Shown: positions 10,710 to 19,900 of the stretch, one piece after another
Layout of the letters: every line of letters starts with the position of its first letter
Position numbering within the stretch: the stretch's first letter is position 1
NCBI RefSeq assembly: GCF_000830985.1
Contig: NZ_CP007151.1
Location: 1,922,001-1,986,000, forward strand
Direction: 5' to 3'
Length of the DNA stretch: 64,000 nucleotides
Source of the DNA: Marinobacter similis
Lineage (GTDB): Bacteria > Pseudomonadota > Gammaproteobacteria > Pseudomonadales > Oleiphilaceae
The notes under the pieces: generated by a model
Database searches by the model: none
Told to the model about the DNA's origin: nothing
Seen by the model: the letters and a program-made list of their open reading frames with translations, nothing else
Translations under genes and position numbers: made by a program

Positions 10710-11597
10710 TTGCTAGAACAAATTCAGGCCGGCGTGATGTCGGTGTTTACTGATATTGCCTGGGGTGTTTGGGCCAGTGCGCTGTTTTTGCTGGTACTGG
10801 GTGTGGTGTTAGGCTCCGTGGCCGGTCGCAGTGCGGCCCGATTCATGGAACAGCGCAGCACCCGGCATCACACCGTGATGGTGCGGCGGCTGGTGTTTTA
10901 CGTCATCGTGCTGCTGTTCGCCGTGGCCGCCCTCCGGGAAGCCGGTTTCTCGCTGGATGTGGTTCTGGGCGCGGCGGGGATACTGACGGTGGCCATCGGT
11001 TTCGCCTCCCAGACCTCCGCCTCCAATATGATCAGCGGGTTGTTCCTGCTGGTGGAAAAGCCCTTTGAAATCGGTGATGTCATTGAAGCCGATGCCACCA
11101 TTGGTGAGGTAGTCGGTATCGATATGTTGAGCGTTAAATTGCGGACGCCGGACAACCTGTATGTCCGCATCCCCAATGAAACCCTGATCAAGACCCGGGT
11201 GGTCAACCGGTCGCGGTTCCCCATTCGCCGGCTCGACCTGACCGTTGGTATTGCCTACGCTGAGGATGTAGAGCGAGTTGAGGCCCTGTTGCTGAAACTG
11301 GCCGAAAAGAACCCCATTTGTTTGGAAGAACCCAAACCCTTTGTGCTGGTCACTGCGTTTGGTCCGTCTTCGGTGGATCTGCAGTTTTCCTTTTGGGTGC
11401 CAAAGGACAAAGTGCTGGATGGCCGCAGCAGTATGATGGTGGCAATCAAACAGACGCTGGACCGAGACGGGATCGAGATTCCATTCCCACACACCAGTAT
11501 CTATGCCGGCAGTCATTCTGAGCCGTTCCGGGTGCAGTTGCTGGGACCGGAGACCACTGCTAACAAGGAACCGCTGGATGTCGACCAAGACCGTTGA
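10710..11597 (+). CDS. MscS-family mechanosensitive channel
   Basis: Inner-membrane small-conductance channel that opens when membrane tension rises on osmotic downshift. It is 295 aa with three hydrophobic segments (about residues 15-37, 53-74 and 78-100). The pore-lining helix and beta domain follow the pattern [37 protein letters not shown]. The start is TTG 10710 with GAGGGAG about 8 nt upstream. The last 20 bp overlap the rimB-like start. Being in one operon with RimB/RimK-like genes suggests an osmotic link. Confidence 0.9.
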   Translation: MLEQIQAGVMSVFTDIAWGVWASALFLLVLGVVLGSVAGRSAARFMEQRSTRHHTVMVRRLVFYVIVLLFAVAALREAGFSLDVVLGAAGILTVAIGFASQTSASNMISGLFLLVEKPFEIGDVIEADATIGEVVGIDMLSVKLRTPDNLYVRIPNETLIKTRVVNRSRFPIRRLDLTVGIAYAEDVERVEALLLKLAEKNPICLEEPKPFVLVTAFGPSSVDLQFSFWVPKDKVLDGRSSMMVAIKQTLDRDGIEIPFPHTSIYAGSHSEPFRVQLLGPETTANKEPLDVDQDR

Positions 11598-12075
11598 GAA
11601 GATCAAATCAACCCCACCGATACCCAACGACAATAAGGTTGCCCTGGGCTGGCGGGAGTGGATCGCACTGCCGGATCTGGATATTGGCCGGATCAAGGCG
11701 AAGGTGGATACCGGAGCCCGAACTTCGTGCCTGCATACCTTTCGCACTGAGCCATACACCGCCAATGGTGAGCGCCGGGTTCGATTTTGGGTCCATCCGG
11801 TCCAGAACAACCTGCAACAGGTGGTGGAGTGCGATGCCAAAGTGCTGGATGAGCGCGACGTATCCGATTCCGGTGGACATAGAGAATTGCGGTTGGTGAT
11901 CGAAACCACACTGGTAGTGGGTGATCAGAGCTGGCCGATTGAAATGACGTTAACCAACCGGGATTCCATGCGATTCCGGATGCTACTGGGGCGTACGGCT
12001 ATGGCCGGGCGCTCAATGATTTACCCTGAAGCCTCTTATTTAGCCGGCGAGCCGGCGCTAAGGACCGAGAAATGA
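11578..12075 (+). CDS. rimB: RimB-like retropepsin-type protease (annotated ATP-dependent zinc protease)
   Basis: A 165-aa member of the Zn_protease/RimB family (PF05618), whose fold and VDTGARTS motif resemble retropepsins. In Pseudomonas fluorescens RimB works with RimA and RimK in controlling RpsF glutamylation (established for that species). ATG 11578 has AAGGA about 8 nt upstream; the frame extends upstream inside mscS but without support. The stop overlaps the rimK start (ATGA), so the two are coupled. [17 protein letters not shown] and [20 protein letters not shown] are also typical. No rimA homologue is seen nearby. Confidence 0.85.
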   Translation: MSTKTVEKIKSTPPIPNDNKVALGWREWIALPDLDIGRIKAKVDTGARTSCLHTFRTEPYTANGERRVRFWVHPVQNNLQQVVECDAKVLDERDVSDSGGHRELRLVIETTLVVGDQSWPIEMTLTNRDSMRFRMLLGRTAMAGRSMIYPEASYLAGEPALRTEK

Positions 12076-12980
12076 GAATTGCGGTATTGTCGCGCAACAA
12101 GAATTTGTACTCCACCCGTCGTCTGGTGGAAGAGGGCATCAATCGGGGTCACGACGTGCAGGTGATTGATTGCCTGCATTGCTCCATGAACATCACCTCG
12201 GCCAAGCCCCAGATCCATTACCACGAGGAAGTGCTGGAAGAGTACGACGTGGTTATTCCCCGAATTGGTGCCTCAGTGACCTTTTACGGCACAGCGGTAT
12301 TGCGCCAGTTCGAAATGATGGGCGTGTTTCCGCTGAACGAATCAGTGGCCATCACCCGTTCCCGGGACAAACTGCGTTCATTGCAGTTGCTGGCGCGAAA
12401 AGGTGTGGGCATGCCGGTGACCGGCTTCGCCAACAAGCCGGATAACGTACCCGAGCTGCTGAAAATGGTGGGCGGTGCGCCGGTGGTCATCAAGCTTTTG
12501 CAAGGCACCCAGGGTATTGGTGTTGTGCTGGCGGAAACCCGGAAGGCTGCGGAAAGCGTGATCGAGGCCTTCATGGGGCTGAAAGCTGACATCCTGGTGC
12601 AGGAGTTTATCAAGGAGGCCGGTGGCGCCGATATCCGTTGCTTTGTCATCGGTGACAAGGTGATTGCCTCCATGAAGCGTCAGGGCGCGGAAGGTGAATT
12701 TCGCTCCAACCTGCACCGCGGTGGCAGTGCTTCTCTGGTGCGCATTACGCCTGAAGAAAGACGCACAGCAATTGCCGCTGCCAAGGCCATGGGCCTGAAT
12801 GTAGCCGGCGTCGACCTGTTGCGGTCGAGCCGTGGGCCGTTGGTGATGGAAGTGAATTCGTCGCCGGGCCTGGAGGGGATTGAGAATGCCACCGGCAAGA
12901 ACATCGCCGGCATGATCATCAACTGGACCGAGAAGAATCAGAAACCCTGGAAAACCCGGACCAAGGGCGGGGGCGGCTGA
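12072..12980 (+). CDS. rimK: RimK-family alpha-L-glutamate ligase
   Basis: ATP-grasp ligase that adds glutamate residues to the C-terminus of ribosomal protein S6 and can make poly-alpha-glutamate in vitro (E. coli). The 302-aa length is normal. The N-terminal domain starts [21 protein letters not shown]. The ATP-grasp core has [41 protein letters not shown], the R-rich [18 protein letters not shown] and the metal-binding [13 protein letters not shown]. It is coupled to rimB upstream by ATGA and has one base between its stop and the M14-type gene. Confidence 0.95.
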   Translation: MRIAVLSRNKNLYSTRRLVEEGINRGHDVQVIDCLHCSMNITSAKPQIHYHEEVLEEYDVVIPRIGASVTFYGTAVLRQFEMMGVFPLNESVAITRSRDKLRSLQLLARKGVGMPVTGFANKPDNVPELLKMVGGAPVVIKLLQGTQGIGVVLAETRKAAESVIEAFMGLKADILVQEFIKEAGGADIRCFVIGDKVIASMKRQGAEGEFRSNLHRGGSASLVRITPEERRTAIAAAKAMGLNVAGVDLLRSSRGPLVMEVNSSPGLEGIENATGKNIAGMIINWTEKNQKPWKTRTKGGGG

Positions 12981-12981
12981 G

Positions 12982-14049
12982 ATGGCAGCACGCGCTCCCT
13001 TTGTTATTGCCGATTACGAAATAAAAGCCGGCACCCGGCGCACCGTGGAAGTACCGGTCGCCAAGCTGTATACCCATACGCCACTGCATATCCCGGTGGA
13101 GGTGGTGCATGGACGTCGTGCCGGCCCAGTGCTGATGGTGTGCGGGGCGATTCACGGCGATGAAATCAACGGTGTGGAGATTGTTCGCCGCGTGTTGAAG
13201 AATTCCGCCCTGCGTCATCTGCGGGGCACCCTGGTGGCGGTTCCGATCGTGAACATCTTCGGCTTTGTGCAGCGCACTCGCTACCTGCCGGACCGTCGGG
13301 ATCTGAACCGCTGTTTTCCGGGCACTGAATCCGGTTCGCTAGGTGGTCGCATCGCCTACCTGTTGCGCACCCAGATCATGGAGAACGTATCGCACATCAT
13401 CGACCTCCACACCGGTGCGATTCATCGCTTCAATCTGCCCCAGATTCGGGCCGAGTTGAAGAACCCGGAAACCATTCGCATGGCTGAGGCTTTTGGTGCA
13501 CCGATCATCATCAATGCTGGCCTGCGCGAGGGCAGTCTGCGGGCCTACGCAGATTCCCAGGACATCCCGGTTATCACCTTCGAGGGCGGTGAAGCCCTGA
13601 GGTTCGATGAGGTGGTTATCTCCAGCGGCGTGAAAGGCGTGATTCGCGTGATGCGGGAGTTGGAAATGATTCCGGCCAAGAAAGGCCCGGGTGCTCCGAA
13701 GACACCCTCAGAAACCGCCGCCAACTCTCAGTGGGTGCGTACCGACATAGACGGCATCATGCGCCCGGTGGCGAGGTTGGGGCAGAGGGTCCGGAAAGGC
13801 CAGAAGCTGGCGATGGTGGCTGATCCGTTTGGCGAGTCAGAGAACGCGGTGCTGTCACCCTGTTCCGGTATCGTCATCTGCGTGAACAACCTGCCCCTGG
13901 TCAACGAGGGCGAGGCGATTTACCACATCGCACGCTTTGACGAGCTGGGTGAAGCCGAAGCCGCCATGAAGCATTTCCGTAGCAGCTATGAGTCGGATCT
14001 GGCCGATGATGTAGTGCCGGTGCACCCGTGGGACGAAAACCAGAAATGA
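12982..14049 (+). CDS. Succinylglutamate desuccinylase/aspartoacylase-family M14-type hydrolase
   Basis: Predicted zinc amidohydrolase or carboxypeptidase of 355 aa. Zinc ligands fit H58 and E61 (GAIHGDEING) and H143 (IIDLHTG). RRDLNRCFPG at about 105-114 and the catalytic Glu in TFEGGE near 201 match the AstE/AspA family. A C-terminal lipoyl-like beta domain (HLGQRV-type turn, LGQRVRKGQKLAMVADPFGE) is typical of the stand-alone subfamily. It follows rimK by 1 bp, so it may remove or trim glutamate added by RimK. This is inference: the substrate is unknown. Confidence 0.88.
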   Translation: MAARAPFVIADYEIKAGTRRTVEVPVAKLYTHTPLHIPVEVVHGRRAGPVLMVCGAIHGDEINGVEIVRRVLKNSALRHLRGTLVAVPIVNIFGFVQRTRYLPDRRDLNRCFPGTESGSLGGRIAYLLRTQIMENVSHIIDLHTGAIHRFNLPQIRAELKNPETIRMAEAFGAPIIINAGLREGSLRAYADSQDIPVITFEGGEALRFDEVVISSGVKGVIRVMRELEMIPAKKGPGAPKTPSETAANSQWVRTDIDGIMRPVARLGQRVRKGQKLAMVADPFGESENAVLSPCSGIVICVNNLPLVNEGEAIYHIARFDELGEAEAAMKHFRSSYESDLADDVVPVHPWDENQK

Positions 14050-14062
14050 CGGGAGGCTAGCG

Positions 14063-14488
14063 ATGATCTGGGATCAGACATTTATTGACCTGGAGCCCCT
14101 GCCAAGGGGATTCCACCTGGTAACCAATGAAGTTCTGGCCCGAGCACCCAACCTGAACAACTGCGAGGTGGGACTGTTGCACCTGTTTATCCAGCACACC
14201 TCGGCGTCGCTGGCGGTTAATGAAAATGCAGACCCCGATGTCCGCGGCGACCTTGAGCGGCATTTCAACGTCATGGCTCCCGAGAATGCGCCCCACTATC
14301 AGCATGTGATGGAAGGGCCGGATGACATGCCGGCGCACATCAAGAGTGTCCTCATTGGTCCCTCCCTGACTCTGCCGGTTAACCATGGTCGGCTGGCCCT
14401 GGGAACCTGGCAGGGCATTTATCTGTGCGAGCACCGGGACCACGCCGGTGGCCGTCGTCTGGTCGCAACCCTTCAGGGGCGATGGTAA
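14063..14488 (+). CDS. yjbQ: YjbQ-family protein (UPF0047)
   Basis: A 141-aa protein of the widespread YjbQ family, annotated as secondary thiamine-phosphate synthase because some members have weak thiamine-phosphate synthase activity; the true role is unclear. Hallmarks are LHLFIQHTSASLAVNENADPDVRGDLE and LGTWQGIYLCEHR. It begins 13 bp after the M14-type gene with GGGAGG upstream, so it is probably the last gene of the DUF432-mscS-rimB-rimK operon. Confidence 0.9.
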   Translation: MIWDQTFIDLEPLPRGFHLVTNEVLARAPNLNNCEVGLLHLFIQHTSASLAVNENADPDVRGDLERHFNVMAPENAPHYQHVMEGPDDMPAHIKSVLIGPSLTLPVNHGRLALGTWQGIYLCEHRDHAGGRRLVATLQGRW

Positions 14489-14549
14489 ATACCCGGCCTG
14501 GCCTTCCCGCCTTACGAGTTTCCCGATTCGTTCTACACTGAGTGTGAGT

Positions 14550-14591
14550 TTCCACCCATTGCCCGAAAATTATGGGTGGAAGTTCACCCAT
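14550..14591 (+). promoter_or_regulatory. Overlapping dyads, candidate upstream activator sites
   Basis: TTCCACCCAT (14550-14559) and ATGGGTGGAA (14572-14581) are a perfect 10-bp inverted pair. A third arm, CACCCAT at 14585-14591, pairs again with ATGGGTG at 14572-14578. Thus there are three copies of one half-site in alternating orientation, ending about 60 bp before a sigma-54-type promoter. This fits binding sites for the DctD-like EBP encoded at 19897. Alternatively the first dyad could be a yjbQ terminator, but no T tract follows. Confidence 0.5.
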
Positions 14592-14653
14592 TTTCGAGCA
14601 GGGATTGCCCGGTGTATTTCGTATCGTATTGGTTTAAAACAATTTTCTCGAAC

Positions 14654-14669
14654 TGGTCTGCTCCTTGCT
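14654..14669 (+). promoter_or_regulatory. Sigma-54-type -24/-12 promoter
   Basis: TGGTCTGCTCCTTGCT has GG and GC at the exact -24/-12 spacing and the TTGC core of the consensus TGGCACG-N4-TTGCA. It stands 79 bp before the TAXI solute-binding gene. A sigma-54-dependent regulator with GAFTGA is encoded downstream in the same cluster. Confidence 0.6.
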
Positions 14670-14747
14670 CATTGATCTGAAGCCGTTGGTCTTTCTGATG
14701 GCTCTAATCAGCACCCAACAAACAAAATGAAACGGGGAGCATCCTCT

Positions 14748-15724
14748 ATGAAGACCCAAGCCATTATGGCGGCAGCATTTGCCTCCACTCTCATTGTCGC
14801 AAACCCTGTCAGCGCGCAGGATCGTGAAGGCTGGCCTAATAACTTTACGGTGGGCACTGCGAGCCAGGGCGGCACTTACTTCGCCTACGGTTCCGGTTGG
14901 GCCAACTTTGTCGCCGAAAACCTGGGCGTGTCTGGCGGCGCCGAAATTACCGGCGGCCCGATGCAGAACATGGCACTGGTACACACTGGTGATCTGCAGT
15001 TCGGTCTGACGACCATGGGCCCGGCCCGGGAATCCATGGACGGCAACAGCCCCCTGGCTCCAGGTATGAAAATGGTTAACGTCTGCGCGATGTTCCCCAT
15101 GTACGAGACACCGTTCTCGGTAACGGCACTGTCCAGCTCCGGCATCACAACCATCGCAGATATTCCCGCGGGTGCCACCATCGGGTTCGGCCCGGCTGGC
15201 TCCACTTCAGACACCTACTTTCCGCGCATGATGGAAACCCTGGGCGTTGACTTTGAGCGCCGTAACGGCAGCTGGTCTGACCTGGGTGGTCAGCTCCAGG
15301 ATGGCTTGATCGATGTGGTTGCGTTTGCTGCAGGCATTCCGATTCCCGCAGTCAGCCAGCTGGAAGTTCAGGCCGATGTGAACATCATCGAGATGACCGA
15401 CGCCGAGGCCAAGACTATTACCGACAACTACCCTGTCGCCGAGTTCGTTATTCCGGCCGGTACTTACCAATCCCTGGACAAGCCGTCGCGTGTGGTATCC
15501 ATGTGGAACTTCGCCATGGTGAATTGCGACATGCCTGAGAGCATGGTGTATGAAATCACCAAGCTGACCATGGAGAACAACGACAAGATGGTCTCCATTC
15601 ATAAGGCTGCCCGCAACTCTGTTGCAGAAAATTATAGCAAGAACAACGTACTGCCCTGGCACCCAGCGCGGCCCGTTGGTTTAACGAAAACGGCTACACG
15701 ATCGAAGCCAGCATGATCAAGTAA
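14748..15724 (+). CDS. TAXI-family TRAP transporter solute-binding protein, frameshift near 3' end
   Basis: Periplasmic receptor of a TRAP transporter, TAXI type. It is about 325 aa with signal peptide KTQAIMAAAFASTLIVANPVSA. The mature part has FTVGTASQGGTYFAYGSGWANFV and PAGATIGFGPAGSTSDTYFPRMM, typical of TAXI proteins, which often bind glutamate, 2-oxoglutarate or other carboxylates. ATG 14748 with GGGGAG upstream is preferred to the in-frame ATG at 14727. One base is missing near 15664; restoring it gives AARWFNENGYTIEASMIK and a stop at 15722-15724. Ligand unknown. Confidence 0.92.
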
Positions 15725-15736
15725 TAGCCGGATCTG

Positions 15737-15788
15737 CGTCGGGGGATGGTCAACGCCCCCGACGTCTAGCCGGCCTTTCGGCCGGCTA
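15737..15788 (+). repeat. Two tandem hairpins between binding protein and permease genes
   Basis: First hairpin: 9-bp arms 15737-15745 and 15756-15764. Second: arms TAGCCGGCC and GGCCGGCTA at 15767-15788 with a TTTC loop. They sit in the gap between the solute-binding gene and the permease gene. This resembles REP-like structures that protect the 5' part of the message and lower permease expression, though here that is inference. No T run follows, so full termination is unlikely. Confidence 0.6.
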
Positions 15789-15817
15789 CATTTGAATAAC
15801 TGCCCTTAGGTAGCCCC

Positions 15818-17995
15818 ATGTCCAACAATTCCCAACACCAAGAGTCGTCTGCGGCCCTGCCCGAAGAAGACCACATGCTCGCGCACAATGTCGACGAAGA
15901 ACCGGTTGAAGGTAATCGCCGGCTTTTTGAGGGCGGCATGCTCAAGTTTGTGGCGCTGCTTGCCATTGCTTATTCGTCGTTTCATCTTTACACCCTGAAC
16001 ATTGCGCCGCTGGAGACCTGGTCTTACCGGATCATCCACGTGGCCGGAGCTCTGGTTCTGGGCTTCATCCTGTTTGCAGCGCCCGATTTGTTTCCGCCGA
16101 AGAAGGCGAGGCCCGCCACCGATGGACCACCTGGATTGGAGGGGGCGCCATGCTGCCGGCTCTTTACGCTCTATATCAGACCTTCGCGTTTTACCAGCAG
16201 GTTCAAGGCGGTGCCATGCGGATTCCGGTTGAGTTGGAAACCTGGCACTTTGGCTGGCCACTGCTGGCCGCCACCGCCGTCGGCATTGTCATGAGCTGGT
16301 TCCATCAGCGCCAGCGGTCCCATTTCAGCGTACCAGACCTGACCTTGGCGATTTGCTCCATTGCGGTCGCCGGCTACTTCCTGATGGCCTACAACACGAA
16401 CATGCGGATGTCCACGGGCACCTCTTTTGCGCCTATTGGCATTTCCTTCGCGGCTGTTGCAGGTACAGCTCTGATCATGGAGCTGACTCGGCGTTTGGCC
16501 GGTATGGCTCTGGTGATAATCGCGATTGTGTTTCTGGCTTACGTTTTTGCCGGCCCCTATATGCCGGGGTTCCTGGGCTACCCAGGCCTGTCGGTTCAAC
16601 GTTTCTTTAGCCAGGTCTACACTGATGCCGGCATTCTTGGGCCGACCACCGCGGTCTCTTCGACCTACATTATCCTATTCATCGTCTTTGCGGCCTTTCT
16701 CCAGGCTCCAAGGTCGGTGACTACTTTGTTAACTTCGCCTTCGCTGCCGCAGGCGTTCCCGCGGTGGGCCCGCCAAGGTGTCTATTTTTGCCTCCGGCCT
16801 GATGGGTATGATTAACGGCACCAGTGCCGGTAACGTGGTATCCACCGGATCGCTGACTATTCCGTTGATGAAGAAGGTGGGCTACAGCAAACAATCTGCA
16901 GGTGCGGTTGAGGCTGCTGCTTCCACGGGTGGCCAGATCATGCCGCCGATCATGGGCGCTGGCGCCTTCATCATGGCCGAAATCACCGGTATTCCTTATT
17001 CGGAAATTGCCATTGCGGCGATCATCCCGGCGATCTTGTACTTTGCTTCGGTCTACTTCATGGTCGATTTTGAAGCTGCCAAGACCGGTATGCGCGGCAT
17101 GCGGGAAGATGAGCTGCCGAACTTGAAGCGACTGGCCAAGCAGGCTTACCTGTTCATTCCCATCGTGATCCTGATTGTTGCCTTGTTCATGGGCTACTCG
17201 GTCATTCGGGCCGGTACGCTGGCCACCGTTTCTGCTGCGGTTGTGAGCTGGCTGTCCCCCAACAAGATGGGTATCCGCGAGATTTTGCACGCCCTCGAAA
17301 TCGCCTCTTACATGGCTATCCAGATCATCGTGGTGTGTGCCGCGGCGGGTGTGATTGTCGGGGTGATCTCGCTGACCGGCGTCGGTGCACGTTTTTCGGT
17401 GCTGTTGCTGGATGTCGCCGAGGCGAGTCAGCTGCTGGCATTGATCTTTGCCATGTTCATTTCTATTTTGCTAGGCATGGGTATGCCGACCACGGCTGCC
17501 TACGCGGTGGCTGCCTCGGTGGTGGCGCCGGGTCTGGTCCAGTTGGGTATTGAGCCGCTCACCGCGCACTTCTTTGTGTTCTACTTTGCCGTGGTGTCGG
17601 CGATCACTCCGCCGGTGGCTCTCGCGTCCTACGCGGCGGCGGGCATCTCCGGTGCCAACGCGATGGAAACCTCGGTCGCTTCGTTCCGGATCGGCATAGC
17701 CGCGTTCATCGTACCGTTCATGTTCTTTTACAACAGCGCTCTGTTGATGGACGCCGGCTGGTTCGAGATCGCCCGCGCGCTGATCACCGCAACTTTCGGT
17801 GTGTACATGCTGTCGGGTGGTGTCCTGGGCTGGTTTGCCAATATTTCGGCATCCTGGCTCACCCGGATTCTGCTCATTGGTGCCGCACTGATGATGATTG
17901 AGGGTGGTCTTTGGACGGATCTGGCGGGCATCGGCTTGGCTATTGTTTCTTTCCTGATCCAGCGTCAGCGAAAACTTGGGCTGGCCACAGCCTAA
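15818..17995 (+). CDS. TRAP transporter permease, fused small and large subunits, three frameshifts
   Basis: Inner-membrane permease of the TAXI-TRAP system, about 725 aa when repaired, with the 4TM (DctQ-like) and 12TM (DctM-like) parts fused in one chain. Helices begin near LKFVALLAIAYSSFHLYTL. DctM hallmarks are GMINGTSAGNVVSTGSLTIPLMKKVGY, STGGQIMPPIMGAGAFIMAE and LGMGMPTTAAYAVAASVVAPGL. Bases are missing near 16123, 16708 and 16755; each repair restores the family sequence (for example TWIGGGAMLPALYA). It is preceded by the binding-protein gene and followed by the DctB-like kinase gene. Confidence 0.92.
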
Positions 17996-18015
17996 GGCAT
18001 AGCTGGCTGGTCACC

Positions 18016-18045
18016 CGGGTTGCTGCACTCAGGTGCAGTTGCCCG
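18016..18045 (+). terminator. Stem-loop after TRAP permease gene
   Basis: CTGCAC/GTGCAG around a 4-nt TCAG loop, extended across a TTG/TTG internal loop by CGGG/CCCG. It lies 20 bp after the permease stop and 48 bp before the kinase start. There is no T tract, so it may be a weak attenuator or a stabiliser rather than a terminator. Confidence 0.3.
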
Positions 18046-18092
18046 AGGTGGTGCCAGGCGTTAGGCTAGCGGTTTTTCGGGGTTCGGGGTCT

Positions 18093-19900
18093 ATGTCCTA
18101 CCGGGTTGGTATCGTTGTTTTGCTTGGCCTCACCCTGGTGCTGTCCTGGGTACTGGGAGGCTGGGTTGGCTATCGCCAGGTCGAACAGGAAAGCCTCGAA
18201 GATCCTTTCGTTATCGCCAGCTGGTGGCCAATGAGCTGAACCGCTACCTGCCGATCCCCGAACTGATGGCCGAACACCCCTTGCTGGAAGAGGCGCTGCG
18301 CCAACCTGATAACCCTGGGCTGATCCTGCTGGCCAACGAGGAAATGCAGCGAATGGCCACCATTGTTGGCAGTTCCGATGTCTACCTGATGGACACTTCC
18401 GGCCTGACCATCGCCGCCAACAATTACCAGCAAAACGACAGTTTTGTCGGTCGCAATTTCTCCTTTCGTCCGTACTTCTCCGAGGCCCTGGCAACCGGTG
18501 ATTCCGCAGTCTATTTTGCCCTGGGTCTGATGTCTGGGGTGCGCGGCCTGTATTTCTCCCATCCGATCCGGGGCGCGGAAGGAAAGGTTCTGGGTGTTAT
18601 TGCGGTGAAAGTCCTGGTGCACGAGCTGGAATCCCAGTGGCACCGGCCGGCGTCTCTGACCGAGGCGGAAATGGTGGTGCTGGATCCATCCGGCGTCAGC
18701 TTTCTGGCCAGCAAATCACGCTGGCTTTACCGGGACTTTCAACCCGATGTCGAGATGGGGGCGACGGTCCGCCAGCGCTATCCCGACCGGGAACTGGCGC
18801 CGATCCAGTTTGAACCGCTGGGGCGGCCCTGGGGGCTGTCCGAACAGTCCAGCAAAATCCGGATCCTCGGAGATGGGCAAAAGGGGGACTACCTCAGTGT
18901 CCGTACGGACTTGCCTCGACTGGACTGGACCCTGCAGGTGATGGTCAGTACCCAGCCGGTGGTGTGGATGCGGCTGGCTTTCGTGGGTGGCGGTCTGGCG
19001 GTTTTCTTCGGGGGCCTGCTGACCTGGCTGTATCTGCGCGAGCGCTACCGCCGGGAGGCGGAACTGGCGCTGCGGGGCGAGCAGCTAGAGCGCAGTGTGG
19101 CCGAGCGCACGGTGGATCTGGAACGCTCCAATCAAAAGCTGCTGGAAGAAATTCAGGAGCGGGAGCGCACCCAGACCGAACTGCGGGAAACCCAGCAAGA
19201 GCTGATTCAGGCCGCCAAGCTGGCGGTTCTGGGGCAGATGTCGGCTGGCCTGAACCATGAAATGAACCAGCCGTTGACCGCCATTCAGACGTACGCCCGT
19301 AACAGCCGAAAGTTTCTGGACAAGGGCGCTACCGAGATGGTGGATGCTAACCTGCAGGAGATCGTCAGCCTGTGTGACAAGATGTCGGAGCTGACCCGGC
19401 AGTTCAAGGTGTTTGCCCGCAAGTCCGAAGGTCCGCCGTCGGTGGTGGATCTGTGCCAGCCCATTGATGCCGCACTCAAGATCATCAAGGCCCAGACCAG
19501 CAGTGGAGGTGTTGAAATCCATTGGCATCGGCCGGAGCAGCCGGTCTTGTGCCATGGCGACCTGATCCGTATTGAACAGGTGATGGTTAATCTCCTGGCC
19601 AACGCAGTACAGGCGGTTGAAGACAGGGAGCAACCCCTGATCAGCATCGACATCAAGGACCAGGTTGAGCACTGGCAATGTGTGGTGCGGGATAACGGTT
19701 CCGGTTTGCCCGGCAACAGCGAGCAGATCTTTGAACCCTTCTTCACCACCAAGTCTGTCAAGCAGGGTCTTGGGCTCGGCCTGTCCATCTCGCGCCAGAT
19801 TGTTGATGCCCTGGGCGGCCGGTTAACCGGGCACAACCGGACCGACGGCCCCGGAGCGGAATTTGTGCTGACCCTGAAAAAACGGGAGACCATGGAATGA
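18093..19900 (+). CDS. DctB-like sensor histidine kinase, one frameshift
   Basis: Membrane sensor kinase, about 602 aa when repaired. The N-terminal helix is YRVGIVVLLGLTLVLSWVLGG, followed by a periplasmic double-Cache-like sensor region, a second helix near RLAFVGGGLAVFFGGLLTWLYL and a coiled coil. The H box is SAGLNHEMNQPLTAIQTYARN, and the ATPase has MVNLLANAVQA, DNGSGLPG and GLGLGLSISRQIVDALGG. One base is missing near 18207 (DPFRYRQLVANEL is restored). It is coupled by ATGA to the DctD-like regulator and probably senses the substrate of the adjacent TRAP transporter. Confidence 0.92.

Noticed and set aside
10809..11909. A 366-codon minus-strand frame opposite mscS and rimB
   Set aside because: Antisense shadow; rimB and the channel are supported by motifs and by overlaps with neighbours.
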